From: Gnetum montanum
Lineage: Eukaryota; Streptophyta; Gnetopsida; Gnetales; Gnetaceae
Direction: 5' to 3'
NCBI GenBank assembly: GCA_015680685.1
Contig: MNCI01004607.1
Location: 15,787-79,786, forward strand
Length of the DNA stretch: 64,000 nucleotides
In this document: positions 1 through 10,332 of the stretch, in pieces
How positions within the stretch are numbered: position 1 is the first letter of the stretch
Layout: each line of letters starts with the position of its first letter
Notes under the pieces: generated by a model
What the model was told of the DNA's origin: nothing
Database searches by the model: none
Seen by the model: only the letters and a program-made list of their open reading frames with translations
Translations under genes and position numbers: made by a program

Positions 1-1344
1 ACTCCTTTTAAAATAGTTAGCAGGTATGTCTGGGAGATTGGCTCGTGCAGCTCATTGAGAGCTGCGCTCCACCTCTGAATAAATTTCTGGACTGGTTCAA
101 GCGATGCTTGCTTGACCTGAATGAGGCTGTCTAGTGTGGCCTCAGGTTTCAGGTTATATTTGAACCTGGTCACGAACTGGTGTAGTAGGTTGTCCAAGGA
201 GGAGACGGAGTTTCTTGGGAGCGCCCTATACCAATCAAGTGCTCTTCCTGCGAGGGACATGGGAAACACTTGAAGAATTGCATGGGGCCATGCCTGCAGT
301 AGTGCGCACTCTAACTTGAACGTTATTAAATGTGCATTAGGATCTATCTCCCCATTGTACTTGGTTAGCGTTGGCAGGGAGATGCCTTTAGGCAAAGTTA
401 AAGGCGGGACGGAAGAGCTGATGGGGTCATCGTTGTAGAAGTCCACTACCTTCAACTCCCCGTCAGCGGCTGTTTTGAGGCATTTTACCTCATCAGTTAA
501 TTCTTGCATCATTTTTTTAGCATCTGCCCAATCCTGAGCATTTGGGAGCATGGTGGATTGGGCTTGTGGTACACTGTATGGGTTAGACTGTTGAACGGTG
601 GGTTGAAAGGTTGAAAGTTGTGTTGTTGGCGGTTGTGTTTGTGGGAAGTATACAGTAGGTTGCGCTAGGGGTAACACATTATAAAGAGGAGGCTAGTGTT
701 GCTGTGGATGTGGCTGTGTCTGGGGCACATGAGCTGGTGGCAGCGTGTGGGGTGGTACATGGTGGTGGGAAGTTTGCTGTGATGCCGTACCCATCATCGG
801 CCATTGTCCGACCGTGTCATATGAAGGGGCTCCTTGTTGGGTTATGGCGGTCGAAGGGGGTGCATGCGTTTGGACGTGCGGGATGTAGTGGGTAGATGTG
901 GACGCGGGTATAACGTGTGGCATCCCTATCACTTGGGGTGGGAATGTCACCCCCATGCTACCGTGAGGGGGCAGTGCTCGTGAGGATGAACTCTCGTCCC
1001 CCCCTGTAATACAGCTCAAACTGCCTCTTCACCTCCAGTTCGGCTTGATCAACAGCCAGGCCAGTTTGTATCTTAATACAGATAAAGTTGTATTGGTCCT
1101 GGGTGATAATGTTGGAGGCTGGATCCCTCCCTTGCAACCTTAAGGATCGGCGGGGACCCGCTATGGGTTGCATTCCTGGGTGTTGTGTGATAGATTGCTG
1201 GGCAGCCATGGTGTCTAAGATGTTAATGTTTTGGGTAGTGGCAACAGTGGTGTTTACGGGATTCATGATGATAGGTCGTGTATGTAGAACGGTTTGAGTG
1301 TGCGAAGTTGATGTACTGGGCAGTGTACAGCGTATACGCTTCAA
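1..1344 (-). pseudogene. gag: Gag of Tat-like Ty3/gypsy element G (partial, frameshifted)
   Basis: On the minus strand the reading runs from a Met near 1344 to the left edge. The N-terminal part has a basic stretch (GPRRSLRLQGRD) and is followed by a Pro/His/Gln-rich linker. After the linker comes a clear retrotransposon Gag core at about 1-380, with Y-N-G-E-I-D-P, LAGRALDWYRALP and a helix ending FIQRWSAALNELHEP. The frame changes at a run of six G around 1007-1012: the first segment stops near 958, while the second reads on in another frame to a stop near 692, after which the core stays open. Gag packages element RNA in particles. The rest of Gag and the whole pol lie off the left edge. The element reads leftward from the LTR at 1662-2985. 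The family call is firm; the Tat assignment rests on LTR similarity to element F. Confidence 0.8.
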
Positions 1345-1638
1345 CTTGGTAGCGTGTAATAGCCGTATACAGCGTATATGTAGTGGGCAGTGTAAGTATG
1401 CAGCGTAGACGCTGGTCTGCAGGCAGCGTAGACGCTAAGTATGCAGCGTAGACGTTGGTCTGCGGGCAGCGTAGACGCTGGGGTAAGTGTGCAGCGTAGA
1501 TGCTGGGGTTTATGGTCACAGCGTAGATACTGGAAGAGTGACAGGGTAGACGCTAAGAGTCGGGGGTTTAAACAGGGCAGCGAAAACGATGATGAGCATA
1601 GACGCTGAGTAGCGTACAGTCAAGTTGTTTAAGCGGAG
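1345..1638 (-). repeat. Leader of element G with GCGTAGACGCT-type palindromic repeats
   Basis: This untranslated leader lies between the primer-binding site and gag of element G. It is filled with degenerate copies of AGCGTAGACGCT and AGCGTATACGCT, nearly self-complementary 12-mers, spaced by roughly 20-35 bases. The same motif continues inside the LTR. Confidence 0.6.
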
Positions 1639-1655
1639 GCCCTCCTTCTAGCGCC
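1639..1655 (-). promoter_or_regulatory. Primer-binding site of element G
   Basis: Read on the minus strand this is TGGCGCTAGAAGGAGGG. It lies a few bases downstream of the LTR end (plus-strand LTR start TGTACCGCC at 1662). A TGGCGC start at this position is typical of plant Ty3/gypsy tRNA primer sites. The tRNA species is not assigned. Confidence 0.55.
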
Positions 1656-1661
1656 AAAATC

Positions 1662-2985
1662 TGTACCGCCTGGAATCGTCGGTCCTTGGCTGGAAGGAAA
1701 AACAAGAACCGTGGAATCGCTGGACAAGCACAGATGACCCTGCCTTCGCCTGAGGACGAGCTGGAATGCACGAAGATAGAGTACCTTGAGTGGTCCGCAC
1801 GTGGATCAGACAAGGATTTCCCCGAGCATCATCGAAGTGTTATACGCTGGGTTATGCGTAAACGTTGTAGCGGGCGTAAAACGGAGCAAACAGTGAAAAC
1901 AGGACGTAAGCAAAATGTAAATGGCATAACAGCATAAACAGCATACGCCGATATACGCAGCGTAAACTAAGCGTAAACCTGAACACAGCGTAAACAGGGC
2001 GTGAACCCGAGTGCACAGCATAACAGGGCGTAAACTGGGCGTAAAGCGTAAACAGGATGTCGACAGCGTAAACAGAGCGTAGGCAATGTGATCAGAGTGT
2101 AAATGTAAACGAGCGTAAGCAGAAACACATGCAAGAAGTCAGCGTAAACTGTAAACTGTAAACTGTATTATGAAATGAAAATGTAGTGCACCGGTCTAAC
2201 GTAGTTGTGGCTGAACACAAGGCGGACGTAAAGCCCCGATGGGTGTAGGGATGCGGCTGGTTCGCACGGTAGGTGGAGCGTAGAGGCTGTGCTCGGCGTA
2301 CAGGACTTCCAGCATAAGAGGATTTTGGGCTCTGGTTTGCAGCATAATTGCTCTTGGGTCTGCTCTGGTAAATTTTTGCCGACCTTGAATACGCGGAAAA
2401 CTGGGCTTTTTATAGGGGGGGGGGGTTTGCCAGGAAAATCGGGTTGGGAGACACGTGGCGTGTCGACTGGGTGTGTACAATTTAGAAATATGGTATATGC
2501 TGGGCGTATACGCTACATCAGGCCGGCGTATACGCTCGACTTACTGGGCGTGTGAACTTGGGTGGACGCTGAGCGTATACGTTGATGGATGCTAGCGTAT
2601 ACGCTGGGGCGTATACGATGATGGAAGCTAGCGTATACGCTGGGCATATACGCCGAAGGATGTCCACTTGCTTCAATCCTTGCTCTTCGGTGTTATCTTC
2701 ATGCTGTTATTGGAGATCCTGCCGTCGAACGTGCACATCTACAGTACCTGGGTGTGCATGCCGGTGAGCCGGGCATATATGCTGAGCGTATATGCTGTAG
2801 TGTCGGGCGTATATGCTGGGCGTATACGCTGTGTGTGATCTTAGCGTACACGCTGGGCATGTATGCTGGCACCATGTACTTGGCAAAAACCAAGTATTGC
2901 GATCATGCAACCGATGTCGTTCGTGAGTTCCAGGGTCCTGTTTGATATCGGACAAGTACTAAGCTCCGAATTTTGTGGTGTTTCA
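1662..2985 (-). repeat. 5' LTR of Tat-like element G, inserted in gag of copy A
   Basis: In minus orientation the LTR starts TGAAACACCACAAAA at 2985 and ends at TGTACC (plus) at 1662. Both ends resemble those of the LTR of element F at 25821-27424. The right edge cuts the Athila-like gag of copy A, whose reading is lost exactly there. The interior is GC-rich compared with its surroundings and carries many AGCGTATACGCT-like palindromes (about 2490-2860) and GCGTAAAC motifs (about 1860-2160). Its partner LTR is outside the window. Confidence 0.65.
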
Positions 2986-3696
2986 GCTGCACCCAGATGT
3001 GGAAGGAGAGGGTGAGTGATGTGAAGAAGGGGAAGAAGAAGGGGAACCATCACCATGATGATGTTTCTTGCCTTCTCTTTGGCTGCTACGGCCTTGATCA
3101 TGGTGACGATCTAAGTGTCCATCCTTAGCATGAATGGCTGTTCCCCCTGTGAACAGTTGGTGTTCATGGGCATCAGAACCAGGGATATGTATCGATGATC
3201 GTAGTTTCTGATACCTAGCCTCCTTACCATCGTTAGGAGGGGGAACATCATTTGCTAAAGAACTCGTGATAAGGGGTTCCTCATCTCCTATTTCTTTAAG
3301 GACGTGTGAGGCTTTGCCCTTTAGAAAAGTATGTTGACTCTCCTGCCTTAAGTCCTGAATACGTTGGGCATCTATGGGATGATAATCCCTTGTGTCAAAG
3401 TCATCCATAATGTATTCTGCAAATAGTTCTTGCATGCCAATCTGTGCCAAGGCACGGAAGAGCATGTTAGGGATTGATCGATCTAGGGGTAACATGATGT
3501 TACCTTGCAAATCTCTCCATCGCAGTTGTTCGTTTTGATGGAGAATAAAAGTAAAGTTGGGGATATAATCATCAGGATGAGTATATATCATTTTATATTG
3601 TTGAGGCACTGGCTAATTTTGGTTATGTTTTTTATCTTGCCGACTATCTTGTATATGGTCCTTAGGTGGTGAGTTGCTCTTATGAGAAGAAGGCAT
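2986..3696 (-). pseudogene. gag: Gag N-terminal part of Athila-like copy A (truncated)
   Basis: On the minus strand a Met at 3696 starts M-P-S-S-H-K-S, matching the MSSS start of copies B, C and D. An in-frame TAG follows at about 3615. The frame then reads open through the family core: PQQYKMIYTHPDDY, FTFILHQNEQLRWRDL and DRSIPNMLFRALAQIGMQ, followed by a Ser/His-rich tail. It ends abruptly where the LTR of element G begins, so the Gag core domain, pol and 3' end are missing from this side. Of the four copies of this N-terminal region (A, B, C, D), this one has the longest open stretch. Function is inferred only from family position: the first ORF after the primer-binding site. Confidence 0.75.
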
Positions 3697-3818
3697 TTTT
3701 ATCGGTGTGCTAAATTACCGTTATATAATTTTTATCTTTTGATTAACTCAAAGGTTCGTTAAGGCTCACAACGATGTGAGTGATATCCCTTATGTTCTAT
3801 TTGATGCACAAACATTTA

Positions 3819-3838
3819 GTCCCCGGCAACGGTGCCAA
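3819..3838 (-). promoter_or_regulatory. Primer-binding site of copy A
   Basis: Minus-strand TTGGCACCGTTGCCGGGGAC directly follows the LTR end. It differs by one base from the TGGCGCCGTTGCCGGGGA site known for many Athila elements, which pairs with the 3' end of tRNA-Asp. This is the best preserved site of its family in the window. Confidence 0.8.
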
Positions 3839-4895
3839 TGATGAGTGGCGAGGTATCCCTACACTCAACCATACGAAACGAGCGTAGCATGCATGATTTG
3901 GTCGAACTCCATAAACTAAATGCCTAAATGCCCCATGGAACACTTGGGGTTAATCATTCATTGTCTTCCCAGACTTACTTGTTGTTGTCATGGTGTATGG
4001 TTAAGTAAGTCCGAGGTATATGATTTCTATATCTTTTATGTGTTTTGCTCCTATGATAAAGGGTGAAGGGTTGAGAGAGCTAGCTAACTCTAACTAAGGA
4101 CCTAAGTCTAAATTAACTAGCGTCAGCATCCGTTCCCACTTACTGTATACACCTTGAACTCTGCAACTGTGGCTACCAAACGCTAATCGTTATTGGGATC
4201 ACCACACGTAACACACATGCTCGAAGTGGTCGTACTGAGGCACTTAACTAACCTAAGTGTGATAAGCATCCGTTCCTTGGCTAACCGTACACATCCGTGG
4301 ATGCTCGTAACCAAGTCATACTTATCCCATGTTCTAGGAGTTGAGGGTGAGAGAACCTAATCGTGATGAGTAGCTAATTCCTTCACTAGCTGTACACATC
4401 CGTAGATGCTCGTAATCAAGTCGTACTCAGACCATGTTGCGACGAGCAGCCAATTCCTTGATTAGCCGTACACATCCATAGATGCTCGTAATCAAGTCGT
4501 ACTCGTACCGCACTAACAACAGGTAATAAATAACAGGTAAGAAATAACATGTAATAAATCCTATTCCATGCACTACAAGGTTTATCCACAAAGCTTGTCT
4601 TTATTGTTATACACAACTTGCGTTTAGGTACAAAGCTGCTCAAATAAAGATCTGTTCACTTAGGGACTCCTACTGCGGGCACATGGAAAATATTCTATCT
4701 CTGGAGTGATCAAACTGCTAGAGTTTTCCTACTTCTAGCCTAGGATGGAAAATAAGAGGAGTGTTGCCTCTTATTTATAGATTTGGTGGTGGACCGCGAT
4801 ATCGTGTACGCGATATAGCAGGGGACGACGTGATATCGCGTACGTGATATTTCATGGGATGCGATATCGCAGCCCATGCGATATCGTGTCTTATT
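3839..4895 (-). repeat. 5' LTR of Athila-like copy A
   Basis: The plus-strand start TGATGAGTGGCGAGGTA at 3839 is the LTR terminus next to the primer site. The body matches the other LTRs of the family: the AACCATAC...TTAAGTAAG block, the CTGTACACATCC block and a reverse TATAAATA at about 4775. The promoter-distal end (about 4795-4890) is a cluster of GCGATATCGC-type palindromes. The outer terminus is not a clean TCATCA. It passes into the 3' spacer of copy I near 4895, so A probably inserted into I. The right boundary is approximate. About 4330-4510 holds repeats of a unit containing GTACACATCC...GCTCGTAA. Confidence 0.7.
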
Positions 4896-5254
4896 AGCAA
4901 TCATACAAATAATGGACTGGGCTTGTGGACCAGAACTGGAGCATTTACGAAAGGCGCAAGTTTGGTGGCATGGCTATGGATAAACATTAGAAGTCACAAT
5001 CTTAGCATTGGTAACAGCACACTCCATCTTCTTTCTCTATCTCTTTTTCTCTTCAAATTTCCAAATAAAGGCTTGGATGTCATTTATGTAGGAGTGTTCA
5101 CCACAATGTTGCAATATGCTTATTAATCCATTCATTGGGCACGTTGAGTCTATCATCCCATTCCACCGTCAGTTGTCAATTAGTTAGTAATCCCATACCT
5201 TCCTAATATTTTGTAAGGGACTCGAGGACGAGTTTTCATTTAGTTGTGGGGGTA
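4896..5254 (+). mobile_element. 3' spacer and polypurine tract of Athila-like copy I
   Basis: The sequence aligns by eye with the 3' spacers of B (17100-17514) and E (23828-24240, inverted). Shared landmarks are ATGGACTGGGCTTG, GGCATGGCTATGGAT and the CTCGAGGACGAGTTTTCATT block that ends in the polypurine stretch GTGGGGGTA at 5246-5254. A short open frame here (4854-5126) is also seen in E, but it has no recognised domain and the frame is not kept in B. Confidence 0.65.
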
Positions 5255-6158
5255 TGATGAGAGCAGTTACTCTAGTAGTTTATTCTAATTATTAGAGCAG
5301 TTACTCTAGTGGTTTATTCTAATTATTAGAGCAGTTAGTCTAGCGGTTTATTCTAATTATTAGAGTGGTTACTCTAATTATTAGAGTAGTTGTTCCCAAG
5401 CTTGTAAATATAGTGCCCATGTGCACAATTGGAAAAGAATTCTTTTAGTAGTCAAGTAGTGAAACTCTTGTAGTCTGTTTGAAAGTTGGAGTATTTTCCA
5501 AGTGCCCATAGCATGAGTTCTAAGTGTGGATAGATCTCTATTTGAACATTGTGTACTTGAGCACACCTTGTGTACGGCAATAAAGATGAGCTCTTTGATT
5601 CATCCTTGCAACACTTGAGATTTTTTTCTTACGCATTTCTTTTATTTTACTTATGCATTTATTTTATTTTATGCACTTTACATTTCCATTATTAGCATAG
5701 CAATTCATTTTGATCAATTAAGAAAATCGTTAAATTACATAAGCACAACCACTTTGAGCATGCGTGTAATGCTTGGTAACCTAGTAACGATTAGCGTTGG
5801 GTAATCCTAGTAGTGTTACACTAGTTTAGGATGTGTACAACAAGTGGGAACGGATGCTGGTGTTAGGATTAGTTAGAACTTAGTTAATGAGTAGATAAGT
5901 TAAATTATTCACTTAGTTATCTCTCTCCTTCCCTACTAGTGTAGGACATAAAAACATAAAAGCTATAAAAATCATATGCCTTAAGCTTACTTAACCATAC
6001 AATCGTGACATAAATGTAAGCTTGGGAAGACAATGATCAACCAACTCGTCCTTATTCCACAAGGGCACATAAGCACGTAGTCCTTAGAATTTGACCGAAT
6101 CGTGTGTGAAACAATCATATTCATATGGTTGAGTGTAGGGGTACCTCGCTGCTCATCA
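5255..6158 (+). repeat. 3' LTR of Athila-like copy I
   Basis: It starts TGATGAGAGCAG after a GGGGGTA polypurine tract and ends GCTCATCA at 6158. The sequence after it is not a primer-binding site, so this is a 3' LTR. The first 130 bases are three near-identical 34-bp tandem units (GAGCAGTTACTCTAG...TCTAATTATTA) plus a partial fourth. The promoter box is weak (GTAAATATAG near 5403). The U5 end matches the family: GTGTACGGCAATAAAGATGA, GTAACGATTAGCGTT and TTGAGTGTAGGGGTACCTCG. Confidence 0.8.
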
Positions 6159-7189
6159 ATTAGTATAACCCCCTCCATTATCATCATGGGTTATCCTTTT
6201 TCCTAAGGATAGATGATGGCTACTATAGAAGAGGAACTTGTTCTTCTTTAAAATATGGATAATTGGATTACGAAGAATACTCCCTACACTATTTGTGAGG
6301 ATTTGTAACACTTGAGGAAGTCCAAGTCCTATGACTTTAAGAGTGATTACGAGTTGGTGCAAGTTGGTTTGTATCTACTTTTCATGCTATCCCTAATGAT
6401 GCTCCAGAGGTTAGTAGGAATCTTGAACAAATTTTAGGAGAATTGGAGAGTGCTACTTGTTTGTCTTAGTGCTTCTTTAACCATGAGCATATACTTCAAA
6501 TTGAAAATGATTGACTTCATGTAAGTAGTTCTTATTTTCTCTTCTCTTTTCTTCTCTTTTTATATGGCCCTAATGTTGTGCATACAAAGGAAGGAGAAGG
6601 AATGGCAAGAAGATGTGGCACAATGGATCCTTCAAGTGAACCTATTGGAATTTGACCTTGTGAAGGTTGATAAGGCATAGGCTGCAATGAAAAGTGCCAC
6701 CAAATACATTAGAGAATTGTGTGATGGTTTGATTGGATGTTGGGCTATAATAAAAAAGGATGATGTTACCAAGGAGGAACACAAAGCCTAGTTCAAAGAT
6801 ATCATAGATATGCTTAAAATATTTAAATTGGATGATTGATTTTCCCTTTTTCCACTGTATCCATGCCTTCCGTATCCATGCCTTCCATATCCCTCTTCTT
6901 GATGTATCCTATTCTTATATTAATCATAAAACTTAATAGTATTTTTCTCTATCTTTCTTTCACTTTGGCTCTTGAATTGTGGTTTGCTTTAATACTAAAT
7001 GTGATATCCCATTTTTGGCTGTTGATGAAATACAATTGTTTAGTACATAGAATCATTACATTACATGAAAATAACTCATTCACTCTTCTGAGTTGGACAA
7101 TAATGATGAATGAACATGGAATTGAATAGAAAAAAATAGTGGAAACTTTATTAATAAAACTTTAGTACACTGTAATGCTCTCTAGGTTA
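6159..7189. other. Unclassified AT-rich stretch
   Basis: No gene or element could be identified. Around 6590-6830 a plus-strand reading gives short charged, helix-like pieces (KYIRELCDGLIGCWAIIKKD) broken by stops. This could be a decayed transposon ORF. The C-rich run CCATGCCTTCCGTATCC is locally repeated at about 6860-6895. I see no LTR ends, primer site or host-gene motif. Confidence 0.4.
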
Positions 7190-8047
7190 TCTTCCTATGG
7201 CACTTAGACCTTAAAGGCAATTTAGCATTGCCACCATGGTTAGAGATATATCCAAGCCATTTCACATCATGCTTGATATATCCAATTATGCATTGGGAAT
7301 CATACTCATGTAGATGGATGATCAAAAACACCCATATTACATCCATTATGCAAGCAAAAGTATCACTAGGACATAATTGAATTACACCATAATAAATAAG
7401 AAATTGATGATTATTGTATATACTCTTGAGAAGTTTAGAACTATGTGCTTAGATATCTCATATTTGTATATACAAATCACAACATGATCAAGTTCTTGAT
7501 AAATAATCTGATAGTGAGTCCTTGAATCATTTAGTGGCATATGATTTTACAAAAATATAATGTCATGATGATCAATAAGAAGAGGTCTAAAAAAATTTTT
7601 ATAGATCATTTATCAAGACTTAGATGGGACCACAAGGTTGATGAAGAGTCTTTATCTAATAATTTTCCTGATGAATCACTATTTGCAAAGGCTACTTTGG
7701 TTTCCTTACTAGTAGGTACTCAGTTTGCGAATCATCTCATGTATTTGAAGGAGAAATAGGTTCCTACTAAATGGGATAAATGTAGGGTCTAATAATTTTT
7801 ACACCAAGTTAAAAGCTTTATGAAAATATAGGAAAACCTCTACAAAAGCTATGCTAATGTGTTGATGCATTGCTATGTTTCAAAGGATAATATTCTAAGA
7901 GTTCTCCACAATTTGTACGAAGGCCCTAGCAGAGACCATCACGTGGGAAAAAAAATAGCTATCAAGATCCTCATGGCCAACAACTTTTGACAAACTATAT
8001 TACATAATGTGCATCATTTTGTAAACTCCTATGAATGTTGCCAACAT
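7190..8047 (+). pseudogene. pol: Pol fragment of Athila-like copy J (RNase H to integrase zinc-binding)
   Basis: Plus-strand readings give the retroelement RNase H region (SNYALGIILM, then DDQKHPYYIHYASKSI, about 7270-7370) and the linker DHLSRLRWDH found also in C. After that comes an integrase N-terminal zinc-binding block at about 7905-8040, with paired His (DHHVGKK) and closing Cys (SYECCQHC). Stops and frameshifts are frequent. Upstream RT and downstream catalytic integrase are missing. The right edge at 8047 coincides with the start of an LTR-like unit, suggesting interruption by another insertion. With K, this is one of only two pieces that preserve the integrase N-terminus of the family. 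Confidence 0.7.
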
Positions 8048-8448
8048 TGTAACATCCCATCCCTTGTTAAGGGTGGAATTGTATCATTAATCATGAAATT
8101 AAACTTTGAAAGAAGGGATGCCTCATTATGAGAAGTTGTAATAATTCATAATTAAACTAGGATCATTAACAGTATACCCAACAATTTCATTAACAAAGTT
8201 CTGTTGTTTTTATTTTTCCTTTTAAGTTTTGTTTTCTCCACCATTATTTGCAAGTTAATGAGTGATCCAAATTATTTCCATGTTACATGATGATTTTCAG
8301 CAATGAACAATCATATTTCATCAACATCTAGAAATGGGATATCAGATTGGTATTAGAGAAAACCATGGTTAAGGAGGTGAAAGTGGATTTTAAAAAAGGA
8401 AAAAATATCATTAAAGTCTTATTATTAATATAATAAAGGGATGTTACA
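8048..8448 (+). repeat. Probable LTR of a chromovirus (element H or relative)
   Basis: The unit begins TGTAACATCCC and ends GGGATGTTACA, an 11-bp perfect inverted terminal match of the TG...CA kind. It is followed within two bases by TGGTATCACAG, close to the TGGTATCAGAGC initiator-tRNA-Met primer site used by many plant retroelements. TGTAAC starts are common in chromoviruses. No clean target duplication is visible. A second TTGGTATTAGAG at about 8346 leaves the true right end open. A MITE is the alternative. Confidence 0.45.
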
Positions 8449-8935
8449 TTTGGTATCACAGTAAAGAAAGAATAGGTAGCTCAAGTAAGGTTGCCAAGGA
8501 TCTCATTCAACTTTCAAATTGGATGTTTGATTCCCTTTGTGTATCATCCATAATAAAACTTTTCCCATATCCTCCTTAATGTATTCTTGTTCACTAGGAC
8601 CTTGTTTGATATGTTCTTTCTTGTAAAATGAAGGGTTATACAAGAACATGTATAAAAAAAGTGAGGGCAATACCAATAGAAATGTATTGATCATCTTTAA
8701 CTACTAAACTCCATCAATTAATTAAAGAGGATCAATTAGTGAAGGGATATACATTTATCTTTAAATTGAGAAATAACTCCATTGATCATCTTTAACCTCA
8801 TACAGCTAGCCACTAGGGCAAGAACCCCAGTTATCCTTAAACTAATGAATATAATTATATTTAAATTTAATTAATCTAATTTGTTATTAAAATAATATAT
8901 AATAAATAAATAAATAAACATATTTTTGCCCGTCC
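8449..8935. other. Unassigned AT-rich sequence
   Basis: It follows the possible primer site and could be leader of element H, given that H gag sequence appears near 10250. No coding or structural motif is supported. Confidence 0.3.
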
Positions 8936-9545
8936 TACAATGGCAGGGCAGGCTGCTACTGGCCGTTGCAGCCGGCCAACTGCGTAGCATCGCAGGCAGC
9001 TGTTGAGGCCGGCAGGACCCATAGCACAGCCCTGCTGCGAATCATCGTGGCAGGCCACTACGCAAAAAAAAAAAATTCTTCTATGGCTATCATCGTAGTA
9101 ATTGAAATCCTTGTGCGGCCACTGTCCAAAATGGGAATCTTGCACGCTGCCACATAAATTCTTACTTTTATGGCCAGATAAATTGGACTCGACCCTTGTG
9201 CGTGTGCCATGCTCTGCCATTTTTCTCTCGCTGCTATCCTGGCACTGCCATTCCCTACATCCCCAGTTGCGAATGGCAACCACCGATGGCATTAGTATTT
9301 TTGCCTTCTTGACCACCACCGGAGTTGCCATTCCCTACCTTCTTGAATGCTCATGGTAATTGTCAGTGTCGTCAGTGCCTACCTCCTTGACCATCACCAA
9401 CACCACCATTCCCTGCCTCCCTGGTTGTCGACGGTGACCACTGGAATCGTTGGTGCTTGCCTCCTCAGCCACTGCCAGTGCCATCATTTCCTACCTCCTT
9501 TGTTGCTGACAGTGACCGCCAGCATTGATGTTCCTGCCTCTTGAG
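8936..9545. repeat. GC-rich island with imperfect repeats
   Basis: This is a sharply GC-rich block in an AT-rich setting. The first part (8936-9060) has overlapping short inverted repeats (GCAGGCAG, GGCCGGCAGG, GCCGGCC) and ends in a run of A at about 9064-9076. The second part (about 9245-9545) repeats a roughly 70-base unit with the theme GCCATTCCCTACCTCCTTG...GACGGTGACC three or four times. Several overlapping frames are open on both strands, as expected from composition; none shows a domain. Confidence 0.5.
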
Positions 9546-10239
9546 GATGGAAAATTTTCCATCAACTAATAAAAAATTTTGAATTAAAATTTTTTAAAAA
9601 TACATCAAATTAAGGAGACACTAATGAAAAATTTTGAATTTTTTTCATCAATTGACAAAGGAATTCAAAAAAATATGTTAAATTAAGGAGGAAAAATATA
9701 AGTATAAGAATGCTGAAAAATTTTACAAATCAAGAAATTTGATGGGTTGGCAGTAACTAGAATATATATTTGATAATTAAGTGTGCTTATCCTAGAGTAG
9801 TATTAGGATGAGTGACTTCTTGAGAAGTCTCCAAGAACATGAAAATTTTTTGTAACTTCAAACAGTTATAATGCTTTGTTTGGTTGTTTGATGTCAATGA
9901 AACAAGAGTCATTTCCAAGGGATTTGAACATTTTGGATGCAATGAAATAGTTAGATTCATCCAACGGAAGCCCAAAAATTAGTTTTGAAGCTATTATGTA
10001 GTTATTCTAGAACATGAAAAAGTTTGATTTAAAGCTTGAATATTGAATATTTTTGGGTGAAAAGAGTCTTTTAAGGCCAATGAAGTCTTCATGGAAGAAT
10101 CTAGAAAAAGAGGATTCATTTATGCTAGTTCTAGCCTCCCTGAGAAACAATTAACTAACTAAGAATCCATAAAAAGGGTCACAAAAACTAAGGAACTATC
10201 ACCTTGCCTTATCTTTTTGGCTTATCAATGTCCAAAACT
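9546..10239. other. Unassigned AT-rich sequence
   Basis: 9555-9700 holds two imperfect copies of an AT-rich unit around AAAATTTTGAATT...AAATTAAGGAG. No gene was recognised. It probably belongs to the 5' part of element H. Confidence 0.3.
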
Positions 10240-10332
10240 CAAAGAGTGTATTGGAGAATGATGGAGTCTTGAGTCAATGACTGAATGGATGCCCTTGAAT
10301 AGTAGATTAATGAGATTAGAGGTGTCCAAGAG
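10240..10332 (+). pseudogene. gag: Left flank of copy B: gag start of chromovirus H
   Basis: The plus-strand reading ending SRLMRLEVSK meets the LTR of B at 10333. The reading after B (18337: GTPSIKPRVQEKY) continues plausibly once the 5-base duplicate is counted. This fits H being split by B. The protein has no recognisable fold here. Confidence 0.45.

Noticed and set aside
2582-2967. Several overlapping small frames on both strands in the LTR of G
   Set aside because: Palindromic GCGTATACGC repeats give open frames on both strands; no coding signature.
4854-5126. Open frame of 90 codons in spacer I, with a similar one in E
   Set aside because: Shared because the spacer is shared; not kept in B and without domain or codon signal.
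6800-6960. Apparent similarity to 8500-8690 (AAATTGGATG..TTGATTCCC)
   Set aside because: Short and interrupted; probably low-complexity T/C-rich matching. Not enough to call a duplicated segment.
8876-9359. Overlapping frames of 60-150 codons on both strands in the GC-rich island
   Set aside because: Composition effect; no domains, and frames on both strands are equally open.
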